A program made the position numbers and the translations under genes. 64,000 nucleotides of DNA from Gremmenia infestans (Eukaryota > Ascomycota > Leotiomycetes > Helotiales > Hamatocanthoscyphaceae): NCBI GenBank assembly GCA_032629725.1, contig JAFEVB010000010.1, positions 682,001-746,000 of the forward strand, read 5' to 3'. Numbering within the stretch: position 1 is the first letter of the stretch; each line of letters begins with the position of its first letter. This document shows positions 24,159 through 33,631 of this stretch, piece after piece. The notes under the pieces are model-generated. The model did not search any database. It was not told the origin of the DNA and worked only from the letters and a program-made list of their open reading frames with translations.

Positions 24159-24563
24159 TGTAAGAGAAAAGCGTAATAGCAAGCTTGGCTGGGGGTTTTC
24201 AAACGATTCTCAGTGGATTGTGGTGTTCCTCAAATAAAGACAGGGGAGGGAGCTGTAATCGAAGACAACAAAACAGCGTTGTCAAGGGCAACCAGCGCTT
24301 ATCGCTGATAAAGCTTACGGTTACGGTACAGTAGGGTGCAAGAAGTTTGAACACCCCCTCCCCTGCTAGCGCCCGCTAGCGTGCTGTCAAGCACGTACTT
24401 TCGGGGTATCATGATTGAAAATACGCTTTAAAATGCCCTGAAAGATAATGAGCTAGCGGGCGCTAGTAAGGGGGGGTGTTCAAACTTCTTGCACCCCACT
24501 GTACAGTACCGCTACCGTTCTAGTATCTTGAGATTCTTCAAATGACGTTGGAAGTACAAAATC
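24159..24563. other. Intergenic region between divergent genes, occupied largely by a MITE
   Basis: Upstream sequences of the four-TM gene (minus) and ARH1 (plus) meet here. A 173-bp inverted-repeat element fills 24329-24501 and leaves about 60 bp to the ARH1 start codon, so it lies in or next to that gene's core promoter. Confidence 0.6.
24329..24501. mobile_element. MITE of Tc1/mariner (pogo/Fot1-like) type, 173 bp, TA target duplication
   Basis: The left end CAGTAGGGTGCAAGAAGTTT matches the inverted right end, which reads CAGTGGGGTGCAAGAAGTTT on the minus strand. The arms stay nearly identical for about 50 bp, through GAACACCCCC and the (C)TAGCGCCCGCTAGC segment. The element is flanked by TA on both sides (24327-24328 and 24502-24503), the target duplication of the Tc1/mariner superfamily, and starts with CAGT as many pogo/Fot1 elements do. 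The inner ~65 bp between the arms has no coding capacity, so it must rely on a transposase elsewhere. The GCTAGCGCCCGCTAGC core is itself almost palindromic. Confidence 0.85.
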
Positions 24564-26234
24564 ATGAATGTTTCCAGACCATGGGTTTGCACACGATGTG
24601 CTAGGTCTCTGATAAGAAGAGCCAACCTGGTCCCTCACGCAACACTCTCTCCGGCACAGCGACGAGGATATACTGTCCACCCTATCGCCCGTAATGGAAG
24701 ACCGTTCCGCATGGCCGTCATCGGGTCAGGCCCGTCTGGGTTCTATACTTCGTATAGGATAATGTCCAATATCGAGAATGCTGTTGTTGATATGTATGAG
24801 CATCTACCAGTGCCATTTGGATTGGTGCGGTTTGGCGTTGCACCGGATCATCCTGAAGTCAAGGTAGAGCCTTCCTCCTTAATAATCATAGAACTTGAAG
24901 CTAAAAATTCTGGTAGAGATGCCAGGAGAAGTTCCAGGAAGTTGCAGAATCCCCACGATTCAACTTTGTCGGCAACATCTCGATTGGGGATCGACCTGGA
25001 GAATTACCATTAGAAACTCTTTTGCCACATTACGATGCCATCTGTTTTGCTTACGGGGCATCCAAAGACCGGACGTTAGGTATTCCTGGGGAAGATACTT
25101 TGAAAGGCATATATTCTGCTCGAGCTTTTGTTGGGTGGTATAATGGTCTCCCGGAATACTCTGAGCTAGCACCGGACCTTGCACAAGGAGAAGAGGCTGT
25201 CATTGTTGGTCAGGGAAATGTGGCACTGGATGTTGCACGGATTCTTTCGGAAGATGTGGATGTTCTACGGAAGACGGATATTACGGAGCAAGCTTTAGAG
25301 GTATTAAGCAAGAGTAGAGTTAAGAGAGTCAGAGTTGTGGGACGAAGGGGTCCTAGACAGGTTTGTCGCTTGGAGTATATATTATATTACCCCCAAATGC
25401 TAACTGTTTCTTCAGGCTGCCTTTACAATCAAGGAAATTCGAGAGCTAATCAATCTTCGCAATGTTGCGTTTCATCCAGTGGACGATTCTTTAATTCCAG
25501 AGGATATCTCCCATATACCAAGACCACGTCGGCGAATTATGGAGCTCCTCAGGAAAGGCGGCAGTACATCAGTTTCAGAAGCTCCCAAATCCTGGTCTCT
25601 AGATTTTTGCCTATCCCCTAACTCGTTCAATTCAAATCCACAGTCACCCGGTCAGATAGGCAGCTTATCTTTTGAGAAGACAACCCTTTACCCAGGACCA
25701 TTTGAGCAAGATGCTAAAGCAGTGGAGACGGGAGAAATCGTCGACATTCCCGCATCTTTGGCTTTTCGCTCAATAGGCTATAAGTCTGAAGCTCTGCCGG
25801 GTTTCACGAAGCTAGGAATACCATTTAATAACCGACAAGGACTTATTCCAAATGATGGCGAAGGACGTATTATCCCAGATACAGACGAGAGATTCATATC
25901 TGCCCTGCCTGGCATGTATTGTGCTGGGTGGGTGAAAAGAGGCCCTACTGGTGTTATTGCCAGTACTATGACAGATGCATTTTCGACAGCAAATGCTATT
26001 GCTAAGGATTGGCACTTGACTGACTGGCCTTTTCTTAGTGACCTAGATGAGTGGAACGTCTCTGGACTAGGATGGGAAGGCGTGAAAGCTATAGCCGAGA
26101 AAAGAGGTTGCAGGAGAGTTAGCTGGGAAGATTGGAAGAAAATCGATGCTGCAGAGAAGAAGAAAGGTCAAAAAAAGGGCAAGGTAAGGGAGAAATTCAC
26201 AAAAATAGATGACATGCTCGCAGTTCTGGACTAA
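24564..26234 (+). CDS. ARH1: NADPH:adrenodoxin (ferredoxin) oxidoreductase, mitochondrial
   Basis: A flavoprotein that passes electrons from NADPH to mitochondrial ferredoxin for iron-sulfur cluster, haem A and ubiquinone synthesis. Exons 24564-24863, 24917-25360 and 25416-26234 join in phase (introns 53 and 55 nt) to 520 aa. The first ~48 residues are Arg-rich and lack acids except near the end, as expected for a matrix presequence. FAD binding is shown by VIGSGPSGF (~52-60) and by LPVPFGLVRFGVAPDHPEVK; NADPH binding by VGQGNVALDVARIL. GMYCAGWVKRGPTGVI near the C-terminus is the second FAD contact. The Lys-rich end (KKKGQKKGK) is an extension. ETF-alpha follows tail to tail with only 39 bp between stop codons, so transcripts may overlap. 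Confidence 0.96.
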
Positions 26235-26273
26235 AGGGGCTCAAGAGGTTAATATCATAAGATGTATTGTACA

Positions 26274-27374
26274 TTATTGCTTGAGCTTCTCAGCAAGCTC
26301 CGGCACCTTATCAAAAAGATCTCCCACAAGTCCAATATCAGCGACCTGGAAGATTGGTGCATCGGCGTCTTTGTTTATAGCAGCAATGACCTTGCTATCC
26401 TTCATGCCTGCCAAATGCTGAATAGCTCCTGAAATACCTGCACAAAGGTACAATTGAGGTGCCACAACCTTTCCGGTTTGTCCAACTTGCAAGCTGTTAT
26501 CAGCGTATCCACTGTCAACAGCCGCTCTTGAAGCTCCGACCGCTGCTCCCAGTGCATCAGCCAGTGGCAACATAATCCTGTCGAAATCCTCCTTGGATTT
26601 TAATCCACGGCCACCGGAGACAACCTTCCCAGCCGTCGCCAAATCAGGTCTATCTGATTTGGCAAGGTTTTCCGAGACCCATTCCGTTGGGCATTCTGCC
26701 TTGGGGTCTACTCCATCCTCAATAGATGCCGATCCACCCTCGGCCTCGGCGGCAGCAAACGCGGTACCTCTAATTGTGATGATCTTGATAACGTCCGATG
26801 ATTCGACAGTGGCAATGGCATTACCGGCATAGACGGGTCGTACGAAAGTCTTTTCATCTTCGATTGCTGTAATGTCGGATATTTGCTGGACGTCTAATAG
26901 TGCCGCAACGCGGGGCATTAAGCTCTTGCCAAACGCAGTGTGGCCCGCAATGATATGTGTATAGCCGCCCTTCTTGATATTTTCTACGAGTAACGGGGCG
27001 TAGTTTTCCGGAAGTCCCTATATGACCGTCAATGACTACAAGGCTTGCAAGATACCAAGACTTAATACCTTGTCATATGCAGCATTATCCACTGCAATGA
27101 TCTTCTCGATTCCACTGACTTTCGCGGCCTCCTCTGCCACAGCTTTGATGTTTCCTCCAGCAACAAAGCCAATGATCGATCCTCCCAGCTTTTGCGCGGC
27201 AGTTACTGCACCGAGTGACCCATGGTTGAGTTTGCCATCCTTTTGCTCTAGAATCGCAAGCGACGATAACAGCCGTGCAAGTGCGGAGAGAGAGGCAACA
27301 GGCGTAGGAGCAATTCTTCGCTTCAACTGAGTACGCGCCTGGCGCAGTACCGAATGGCCTGCTCGTGGAATCAT
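26274..27374 (-). CDS. Electron transfer flavoprotein subunit alpha, mitochondrial
   Basis: ETF-alpha/beta carries electrons from matrix acyl-CoA dehydrogenases to ETF-ubiquinone oxidoreductase. Exons 27374-27069 and 27017-26274 give 349 aa; the intron is 51 nt with a CATTGAC branch. The start has an Arg-rich presequence (MIPRAGHSVLRQARTQLKRR). The alpha/beta fold begins with LAILEQKDGKLNHGSL, and the FAD domain carries GGRGLKSKEDFD, GASRAAVDSGYADNSLQVGQ and LYLCAGISGAIQHLAGM, the ETF-alpha signature. The C-terminus ends ELAEKLKQ, as in the family. Length is normal. Confidence 0.97.
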
Positions 27375-27824
27375 CTTGACGGGGCGAAAAGGTTGAAGAT
27401 ACTTTCAATCAACCACCATCCGCCGTGGGGATCTTTATATGATGAAGGCCGAGCCCGAGGTAGAGCGGCAAATGATATACCACCCCACCTCTGAGGTGGA
27501 CACGTCACGTGTAATATGAGGCACCAAGGCAGCTATAATTTAGAGGATTTCTGATCGCGACAGCTGAAGCTCTTCGCGACTCTCAGAACTCAATCGTCAA
27601 ATTGATCTAAATACGCGCCTCAACGTCAAGACCATTGTCAACGTCCCGCGCGTTGGCCTACAACCGGTCCTACGTAGGCTTTTTCACCCACACTACGCGC
27701 ATTAAATATCCCCGACCAATTTCGGCCATCTAAGCACCTCTTGCGCAAAGGGGGAAGAGCCATCTAAGGGACGAACAGCAGTTTGCGACAACTTGAATTG
27801 CTTGGGACCACGACTTTGTCGGAT
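27375..27824. promoter_or_regulatory. 450-bp divergent promoter of ETF-alpha and the SWIRM gene
   Basis: This is the only upstream sequence for both genes. It includes GTCACGTGT at 27504-27512, a CACGTG E-box core of the kind bound by bHLH factors in fungi, roughly 130 bp from the ETF-alpha start. TATA-like sequence is not obvious. Confidence 0.5.
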
Positions 27825-30066
27825 ATGGACGACGAATCTTTGAACTTTGGCTCGGACGCCGCCGGTGCCACACCGCGAAGCAACTCGATTCTTGCTCAGC
27901 CGCCGTTGCCAGCAGAAACCGGGTCGGGCGAGGAGGGCAGCTCTGGTGGACAAATCCCTGAATGTATGTCTTTTTGATACATGCAATCGACACCACTGAC
28001 ACAACCTAGCTGTCGATGTTTCCATGGCCGAAAGCGGTGCTGATACGTCTTCTGCGCCTATAAATAAGAATGATACCTCTACCACAACACCAGCTGTTAT
28101 TTCTGACAACCCCCTCGACGCTCCCCACGCCCCTCGACGGGAAGGTGACGAGGTCAAAGATGAAGAGATGGCAGATACTCAGGGCGAGGTAAAGCAAAGC
28201 CAAGAGCTTGCCGCGCAAGGTGAAGACGGCGCCGTTGTAGCAACAGAAGAGCAGGCGGAGAAGACAAAGGCGTCTATCGAGTCATCCGCACGGGAGCACC
28301 TCATCTCTCAATCGCACTCTATCATTCTTCCCAGTTACAGCACTTGGTTTGATATGAATAAGATTAATGACGCTGAGCGAAAAGCACTACCAGAGTTCTT
28401 CAACAACCGAAACCGCAGTAAGACACCGGCTGTTTACAAAGACTACCGGGATTTTATGATTAACACGTATCGACTCAACCCAATCGAATATCTCACTGTC
28501 ACTGCCTGTCGACGAAATCTTGCAGGCGATGTCTGCGCCATAATGCGGGTACATTCTTTCCTAGAACAATGGGGTCTCATAAACTACCAGGTAATTAATA
28601 TATACAATCCTCACTTACACGTTGGTGTTTTGGGCCAAACTTACGGAAATTAGGTTGATGCGGACCATAGACCATCAAACGTAGGGCCACCATTCACAGG
28701 CCATTTCAAAGTTATTTGTGATACTCCTCGAGGTCTCCAACCGTGGCAGCCGCATACGGATTCTGTAGTGAAGCAGGGTAGGCCCAATGCAAATACTGAT
28801 GAAAAGGCTACCGCGGGGAAAACCCCGAAGACTGATCTTAATCTTGAAATCGGCCGGAACATCTACGAACCCACCGCGAGGGATGGCAAATTGAAAGCTA
28901 CGACAACAAGCGAGAAGCAAGCCAATGGAGACGGCCCTGCAACAAACGGAACATCACCTAAATCAATCGAAGATCTTGTCAGACCTTCCATCCCAAAGAT
29001 CAACTGCTTCTCCTGCGGTATCGATTGCACTCGTGTTCACTATCACAATGGTAAAATAATCGATTCTACACCTGGCAAGAACAAGTACAATCTGTGCCCA
29101 AACTGCTTTGCAGAAGGGCGAATGCCACAAAACCAACAACAAATGCATTACACCAAGACTGAGAACCCAACATATACAGGCATTCCTGATCGAGAAGCAC
29201 CCTGGAGTGATGGTGAGGTCCTTCGCCTTCTTGAAGCTTTGGAGAGAAGTGATGATGATTGGACGGAGGTCGCGGATTACGTCGGAACTAGGACCAAGGA
29301 AGAGTGTGTGGTCAAGTTTTTGCAATTTGAGATTGAAGACAAGTATCTGGATGCGGAGCCTATCGATTCGCTTGGAATTGGCATGTTAGGCCCCGAAGGC
29401 GGCCATCTCCCTTTCAGCCAGGCTGACAACCCTGTCATGTCTGTCATTGGCTTCCTCGCTGGTATCTCGCAACCTAGTGTGACTGCGGCGGCTGCTAACA
29501 AGACGGTTGAGGCGATGAAGCAAAGCCTCCGGAATCAACTCGAGAAACCTAAATCATCCGAGAAGGGGAAAGAGAAGGACACTTCTGATTCGATGGAGAT
29601 CGACATTAGACACGATGTCACAACTACGACCACCACGACTACCTCTCATTCTCAACTTGCTACAGTCCCACTTGCAACTGTTGCCGCTCGAGCTGGTGGC
29701 CTTGCATCACACGAAGAACGAGAGATGACACGCCTAGTATCCGCCACCGTGAATGCCGAACTTCAGAAGATGGAACTGAAGCTCAAGCAATTTGCCGAGA
29801 TGGAGGAAATCCTACAAGCCGAGCGCCGAGAGTTAGAGCGAGGCCGCCAACAGCTGTTCCTAGATCGCCTAGCCTTCAAAAAGCGCGTTAAGGACGTTCA
29901 GGAGGGTCTGAAGGCTGCATCTACGACTGGAGGAGACGAGGCAATTAGACTGGCACAGAATGTGATGACCGGAAGCGAGAAGCTGGCATTCAGTAGTGTT
30001 ACACCAGCTGCGGACAGTGTGCAGCCCTTAAGCGCGAATGGGCAAATAAAGAGCTATGACGTTTGA
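27825..30066 (+). CDS. SWIRM/ZZ/SANT subunit of a SWI/SNF-RSC remodelling complex (Rsc8/Swi3-type)
   Basis: A scaffold subunit of SWI/SNF-class nucleosome remodellers. Exons 27825-27963, 28010-28590 and 28654-30066 give 710 aa; introns are 46 and 63 nt. The first ~120 residues are acidic and low complexity. The SWIRM domain (~145-260) includes LPSYSTWFD, INDAERKALPEFF and YRLNPIEYLT. A ZZ-like zinc module starts at about 359 (CFSCGIDCTRVHYHN then LCPNCF), followed by a SANT domain at about 424 (WSDGEVLRLLEALE, then WTEVADYVGTRTKEECV). The C-terminal third forms a coiled coil with dense Glu/Lys (EERE...ELQKMELKLKQFAEME). Domain order is that of Rsc8, Swi3 and BAF155/170. I do not separate RSC from SWI/SNF membership. 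Confidence 0.94.
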
Positions 30067-30641
30067 AAGTGTTATTGGGGATTTGGGAGAATGGAAGCAC
30101 AGGATGAAGGTAAGGAGAGCAGTGTAATCAAATCTGGCGTATTGGGGTTGAATATGGATGCATGATTGCAAAAAATCTCGAATGCGGCGCGCATCAAGCT
30201 TTTTTTTTGTTACGAGTATGCGTCTACCTGTATTTTCAGACCTCATTTCTATTACGCTCTTCGGAAGTCTTGAGGAGAAGGATGAATTCTGGGACGGTTT
30301 TCAATGTGTATTCCTAGAGATAAATGAAATGCAAAGCTCGCTTACAATATTCGCTAAAGCAGTTGTTGAAATTTGGTTTTGTCTAATTGATCCTTTGATT
30401 GCGCACTTTGATGTTTAGCCTCTCTCTCCTCCTGTTCCTCACGGCTATTCGCCTCTTCTTACTACCCTTGCCCTTGCCCTTTCCCTTCGCCTTTACATTT
30501 CTCACCCTAGGTTCTCGATAGCTTGGCCTGCGAATTCTCGGGAGTCAGCATTTCATACTGTGATAGAGAACTCTGGGAGTTTTCAAGTTCAAGCTCTCAA
30601 AAACAGAATCTTTCAATGAAGGTTATTCATAGAAAAAGAAA
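30067..30641. other. 3' flank of the SWIRM gene
   Basis: No gene is supported. A T9 run at about 30200 and CT-rich sequence near 30440-30500 are the only features. Confidence 0.4.
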
Positions 30642-30946
30642 TCAACACCTCAAAACGTGTGCACACATCACGTACATTTTACGTCGGACTCGGAGATCAT
30701 AGGTATTGCATGGTGTCGCTGGCATGGATAGCGCAGGTGTGATTTCGCGGGTTGGAGGGTCTGGTAGTGTTATTGCGGCGAAGCGGAAGAACTTTGTGTT
30801 TGCGATAGCTGCCAAGTTCTTAGAGTCAGCGATTGGATGAATGGGTAATACTTTGATAATAGAGAAGGATCGGGTGATGTTGCGGAGCTCTGGGAACTTC
30901 GAGGAGATGGGGTCTTACCAAGCGCGCGCGCCCTTGTTGTAATCAT
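30642..30946 (-). CDS. Possible 64-residue protein from two exons
   Basis: ATG at 30946 opens MITTRARALG, which meets a strong GTAAGA donor at 30918. Splicing to CTTGGCAG at 30809 (branch GCTGACT; intron 110 nt) gives AIANTKFFRFAAITLPDPPT and a stop at 30642. The total is 64 aa. The Arg-rich start without acids could be a mitochondrial signal. The unspliced frame runs longer (to 30770) but is low complexity. I do not recognise the product; evidence is splice signals plus plausible sequence, so it could be chance. Confidence 0.35.
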
Positions 30947-31295
30947 CTTGTTACGGGGTGAACTCTTGGAGGCTGGTGAAGTGTGTAATGTCGTTGTACG
31001 GTGGTTTGTATTTCTGTTTGGGGACCTCGAGAAAGAGAAGAAAGGGGGGTTTTTTTTTCTTCTTTCATAGAGAAATGAAGATGCGATGTAAATATGTGTT
31101 GGTGAGATGAGAATCAATAGGCTTACTTGGTATTGTCGTTCTTTCGATAGGAGTAAATTAGCTATTGTCTTGGGAGGAGATGGGACAAAGTAGTGAATTG
31201 CAGTGGTTCCTATTGTGAAGAGTAGCGAGACAATAGGAGATCTGGGCGATTCAATATGTCAAGAAGTGAATTTGTGATGGCTTAATCTCAATGTT
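30947..31295. other. Intergenic region
   Basis: Upstream of the possible small gene and downstream of the RRN5-like gene, both on minus. A T9 stretch near 31051-31060 is the only feature. Confidence 0.4.
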
Positions 31296-33383
31296 CTATT
31301 TTGGTGTCTCTTGCTTTTCTGAAATCTCGGACTCATCATCTAATTCCTCGACATCAGAAGGTTCTGCATTGCTATCGGCTGCCTCATGCTCTCCTTCACT
31401 TTCACCCACAAGGCGCTCTGACCTATCCCCATCGCCCTCACTATCATCATTGTCCACTTCAGCAACACCTCCTTCATCACTCTCAGCCACAAGTCTATCC
31501 GACTCATCTCCCTCGCTCTCTTCAATATCGTCACTGTCCACTTCAGCAACACCCCTCTCCTCTTTGCGCATCGCACGCCTGGACTTCCTCCACCGGTTCT
31601 TCCTAAATGCCTCCTCGGGTACCGGTTCCTTGAACACCTCCCATTCACTCATTGCTTCAATCCTTTCCCTCCAATCCTCTCCGTCTCTAACTTCCCTTAT
31701 GCCCCTGGATGGCTCATCCTCATCGACCATTTCATCCTTGGTAATCTCATCCGGCGGCTCTTGCTCTAAAATCTTCCAAAGCTCGATCTCTTCGGCCTTG
31801 CTAGCGCGCATATCATAGGCCTCGGCTGCTGCTTCTTCGGCGTAGAGGGCTGCTAGATGTGCACGAGCGCGGTTTTGCGCCCGCTCTGGGCGGTTCGAGG
31901 AATCGGTTTCGGGATCTGAGGTAGGGAGGTCCATGTCGTTTTCATCTTCTGATGCATCGTCCACGTTAGATTCCGAGGATGAGGCTGATCGGTCATCAGC
32001 TAGACGGCTGATGGAACGAGAGCGTGAGCGTGAGCGGAAACGTTCTGTAGGTTGCAGTTTTGATTCAACTTCGTCATATGACATAGCTACATCTTCGTCC
32101 CCTGAATAATCGTCGTTCACAACCCGTAGCCTATTTCTTCTAGAAGCTTTCACCCAAAACTCGTTGCTATCCCCTTTCATTTTCAGAATGGCAACCGCTG
32201 CTTCCACATCATCGGGTTTGACTTCTGCGTGTTTGACCTTCTTAGATCTCGTAGCCTTTTTCCGTGACATGGCGCAGAACAATGTAGTTTGAAGCAACCG
32301 CTTCGTATGATTGAAAGCAAGAGAGTGGAAATCTTCGAACGCCGTAGCCCGAATGGCTGGTTGTTCTCCCTCCTCAGCCAAGTCTTGCCAATTATCATCA
32401 ACATTAGAATTCATGAAAACTTGACTTGAGAGTTCCAGCCAATTCCTGAGATTGAACAGATTGGTTGCCGGAAGTACTTGTTCGATATCGACCTCCCCTT
32501 CGCCGTCTCGTCGATATTTGTCTAATTGACGAGCAACAGTTTCCGTGACAAGCCATGTATCTCCCCATTTCGCCTTTTCCGCCTTCTCTTCATGGAGCTC
32601 TTGGCGGGAAACAAGGAAATCCCCTGCCTTTTCTAAAACTGCACAACACTCTTCGCTGATTTCTACTGCTGCTGGGATATCTGTGAGCGGGAGAGACCGA
32701 TCCTCGTGACTGGTTTTCTCTACTAATCCTTCATGCAGAAGAAGAATGTACTCTTGGACTTCTTGTTCAGATTTACTTCCAATCCGCCCCGCAATCCCAC
32801 GAATATCGTCTCTTCCCAAGCGCTCCAAAGCCGAATAAAATTGATCTTTTTCTTGAGACGTCCAAATCGAGATGCCAATTTGAGTCTTTGGAAACTCGTC
32901 CCCGCCGCGAGCCAATTTGGTGGCGACATCATGAATGTTGGTATTCATAAGCTCACGATACTTGTTATTGTGGTAAGCCTTCAAGCGCTTGGCTCTCAAA
33001 CCACTTGCTGGCTTGTGCGATTTCCGCTTGCGAGGACGGGAAATAGAGGGCCGGTTCAGGCCTTTGATCTCACTTGGAGATTGTGGGGCTTGGAAGGTTG
33101 CAGCCCACGATGCTGCATTCTGACGGTTTTGCTCCTCCATGAAAGCTTCATCTTGAGACTCTTCCGTGTCTGACACTATGTCACGGTTATTACCTGATCG
33201 ATCGGACGTTGCCACATTCGACGTCTTGGTCCTCCCTTTTCCGGAGCTGGTAGCTCTAGGATTAACTTTTCCTTCCTCATCAGACAAGCTTTGTTCGCTT
33301 TCCGGGCTTTCATATGCTGATCCTGAATCTTCATCTGGGAATGGGAAAGACCCTCCCAAGGGATCTAGGTCCTCAGTCTCCAT
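31296..33383 (-). CDS. Rrn5-like RNA polymerase I upstream activation factor subunit
   Basis: A 695-aa intronless frame. The region around YHNNKYRELMNTNIHDVAT followed by WTSQEKDQFYSALERLGRD (~165-200) is a SANT-like domain, and its sequence with IAGRIGSKSEQEVQEYILLL matches fungal Rrn5, which binds upstream of rDNA promoters in the UAF complex. The N-terminal ~100 residues are acidic; a basic PRKRKSHKPASGLRAKRLK (~120-138) may be a nuclear signal. The C-terminal half has RSRSRSRSISR and a long acidic tail with two similar ~28-residue units (VAEVDSDD.../VAEVDNDD..., encoded near 31400-31560). Length exceeds yeast Rrn5 (363 aa) because of the tails. Function is by family resemblance. Confidence 0.8.
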   Translation of the reverse strand: METEDLDPLGGSFPFPDEDSGSAYESPESEQSLSDEEGKVNPRATSSGKGRTKTSNVATSDRSGNNRDIVSDTEESQDEAFMEEQNRQNAASWAATFQAPQSPSEIKGLNRPSISRPRKRKSHKPASGLRAKRLKAYHNNKYRELMNTNIHDVATKLARGGDEFPKTQIGISIWTSQEKDQFYSALERLGRDDIRGIAGRIGSKSEQEVQEYILLLHEGLVEKTSHEDRSLPLTDIPAAVEISEECCAVLEKAGDFLVSRQELHEEKAEKAKWGDTWLVTETVARQLDKYRRDGEGEVDIEQVLPATNLFNLRNWLELSSQVFMNSNVDDNWQDLAEEGEQPAIRATAFEDFHSLAFNHTKRLLQTTLFCAMSRKKATRSKKVKHAEVKPDDVEAAVAILKMKGDSNEFWVKASRRNRLRVVNDDYSGDEDVAMSYDEVESKLQPTERFRSRSRSRSISRLADDRSASSSESNVDDASEDENDMDLPTSDPETDSSNRPERAQNRARAHLAALYAEEAAAEAYDMRASKAEEIELWKILEQEPPDEITKDEMVDEDEPSRGIREVRDGEDWRERIEAMSEWEVFKEPVPEEAFRKNRWRKSRRAMRKEERGVAEVDSDDIEESEGDESDRLVAESDEGGVAEVDNDDSEGDGDRSERLVGESEGEHEAADSNAEPSDVEELDDESEISEKQETPK

Positions 33384-33631
33384 CGTTTCGCCTGTTATTT
33401 GGTTTCAGGCGAGGTTTGTAGATGTCAAGTTCGATGGCAAACATGTTAACTCAGGTATTGAGGTGTATTCAGGTTGTTTTTTGGTAGGCCGAACTAATGA
33501 CTTAAATGGGCGTCGAGCAGAATTAAAGAAGTGAGGACGTCTCTAGAGAGGGTGAAGTCGACTTCAAAATTCTACGTCGATATGATAGTGAGGGGCGAAT
33601 AGCTGGATTTTCTTAGAACTTTGGCTGATAT
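33384..33631. promoter_or_regulatory. 248-bp divergent promoter of RRN5-like and IRC3-like genes
   Basis: The two coding regions start head to head. The 12-bp perfect palindrome GAAGTCGACTTC lies near 33554-33565, the same AAGTCGACTT core that occurs twice at 1057-1087. No binding factor can be named. Confidence 0.45.
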
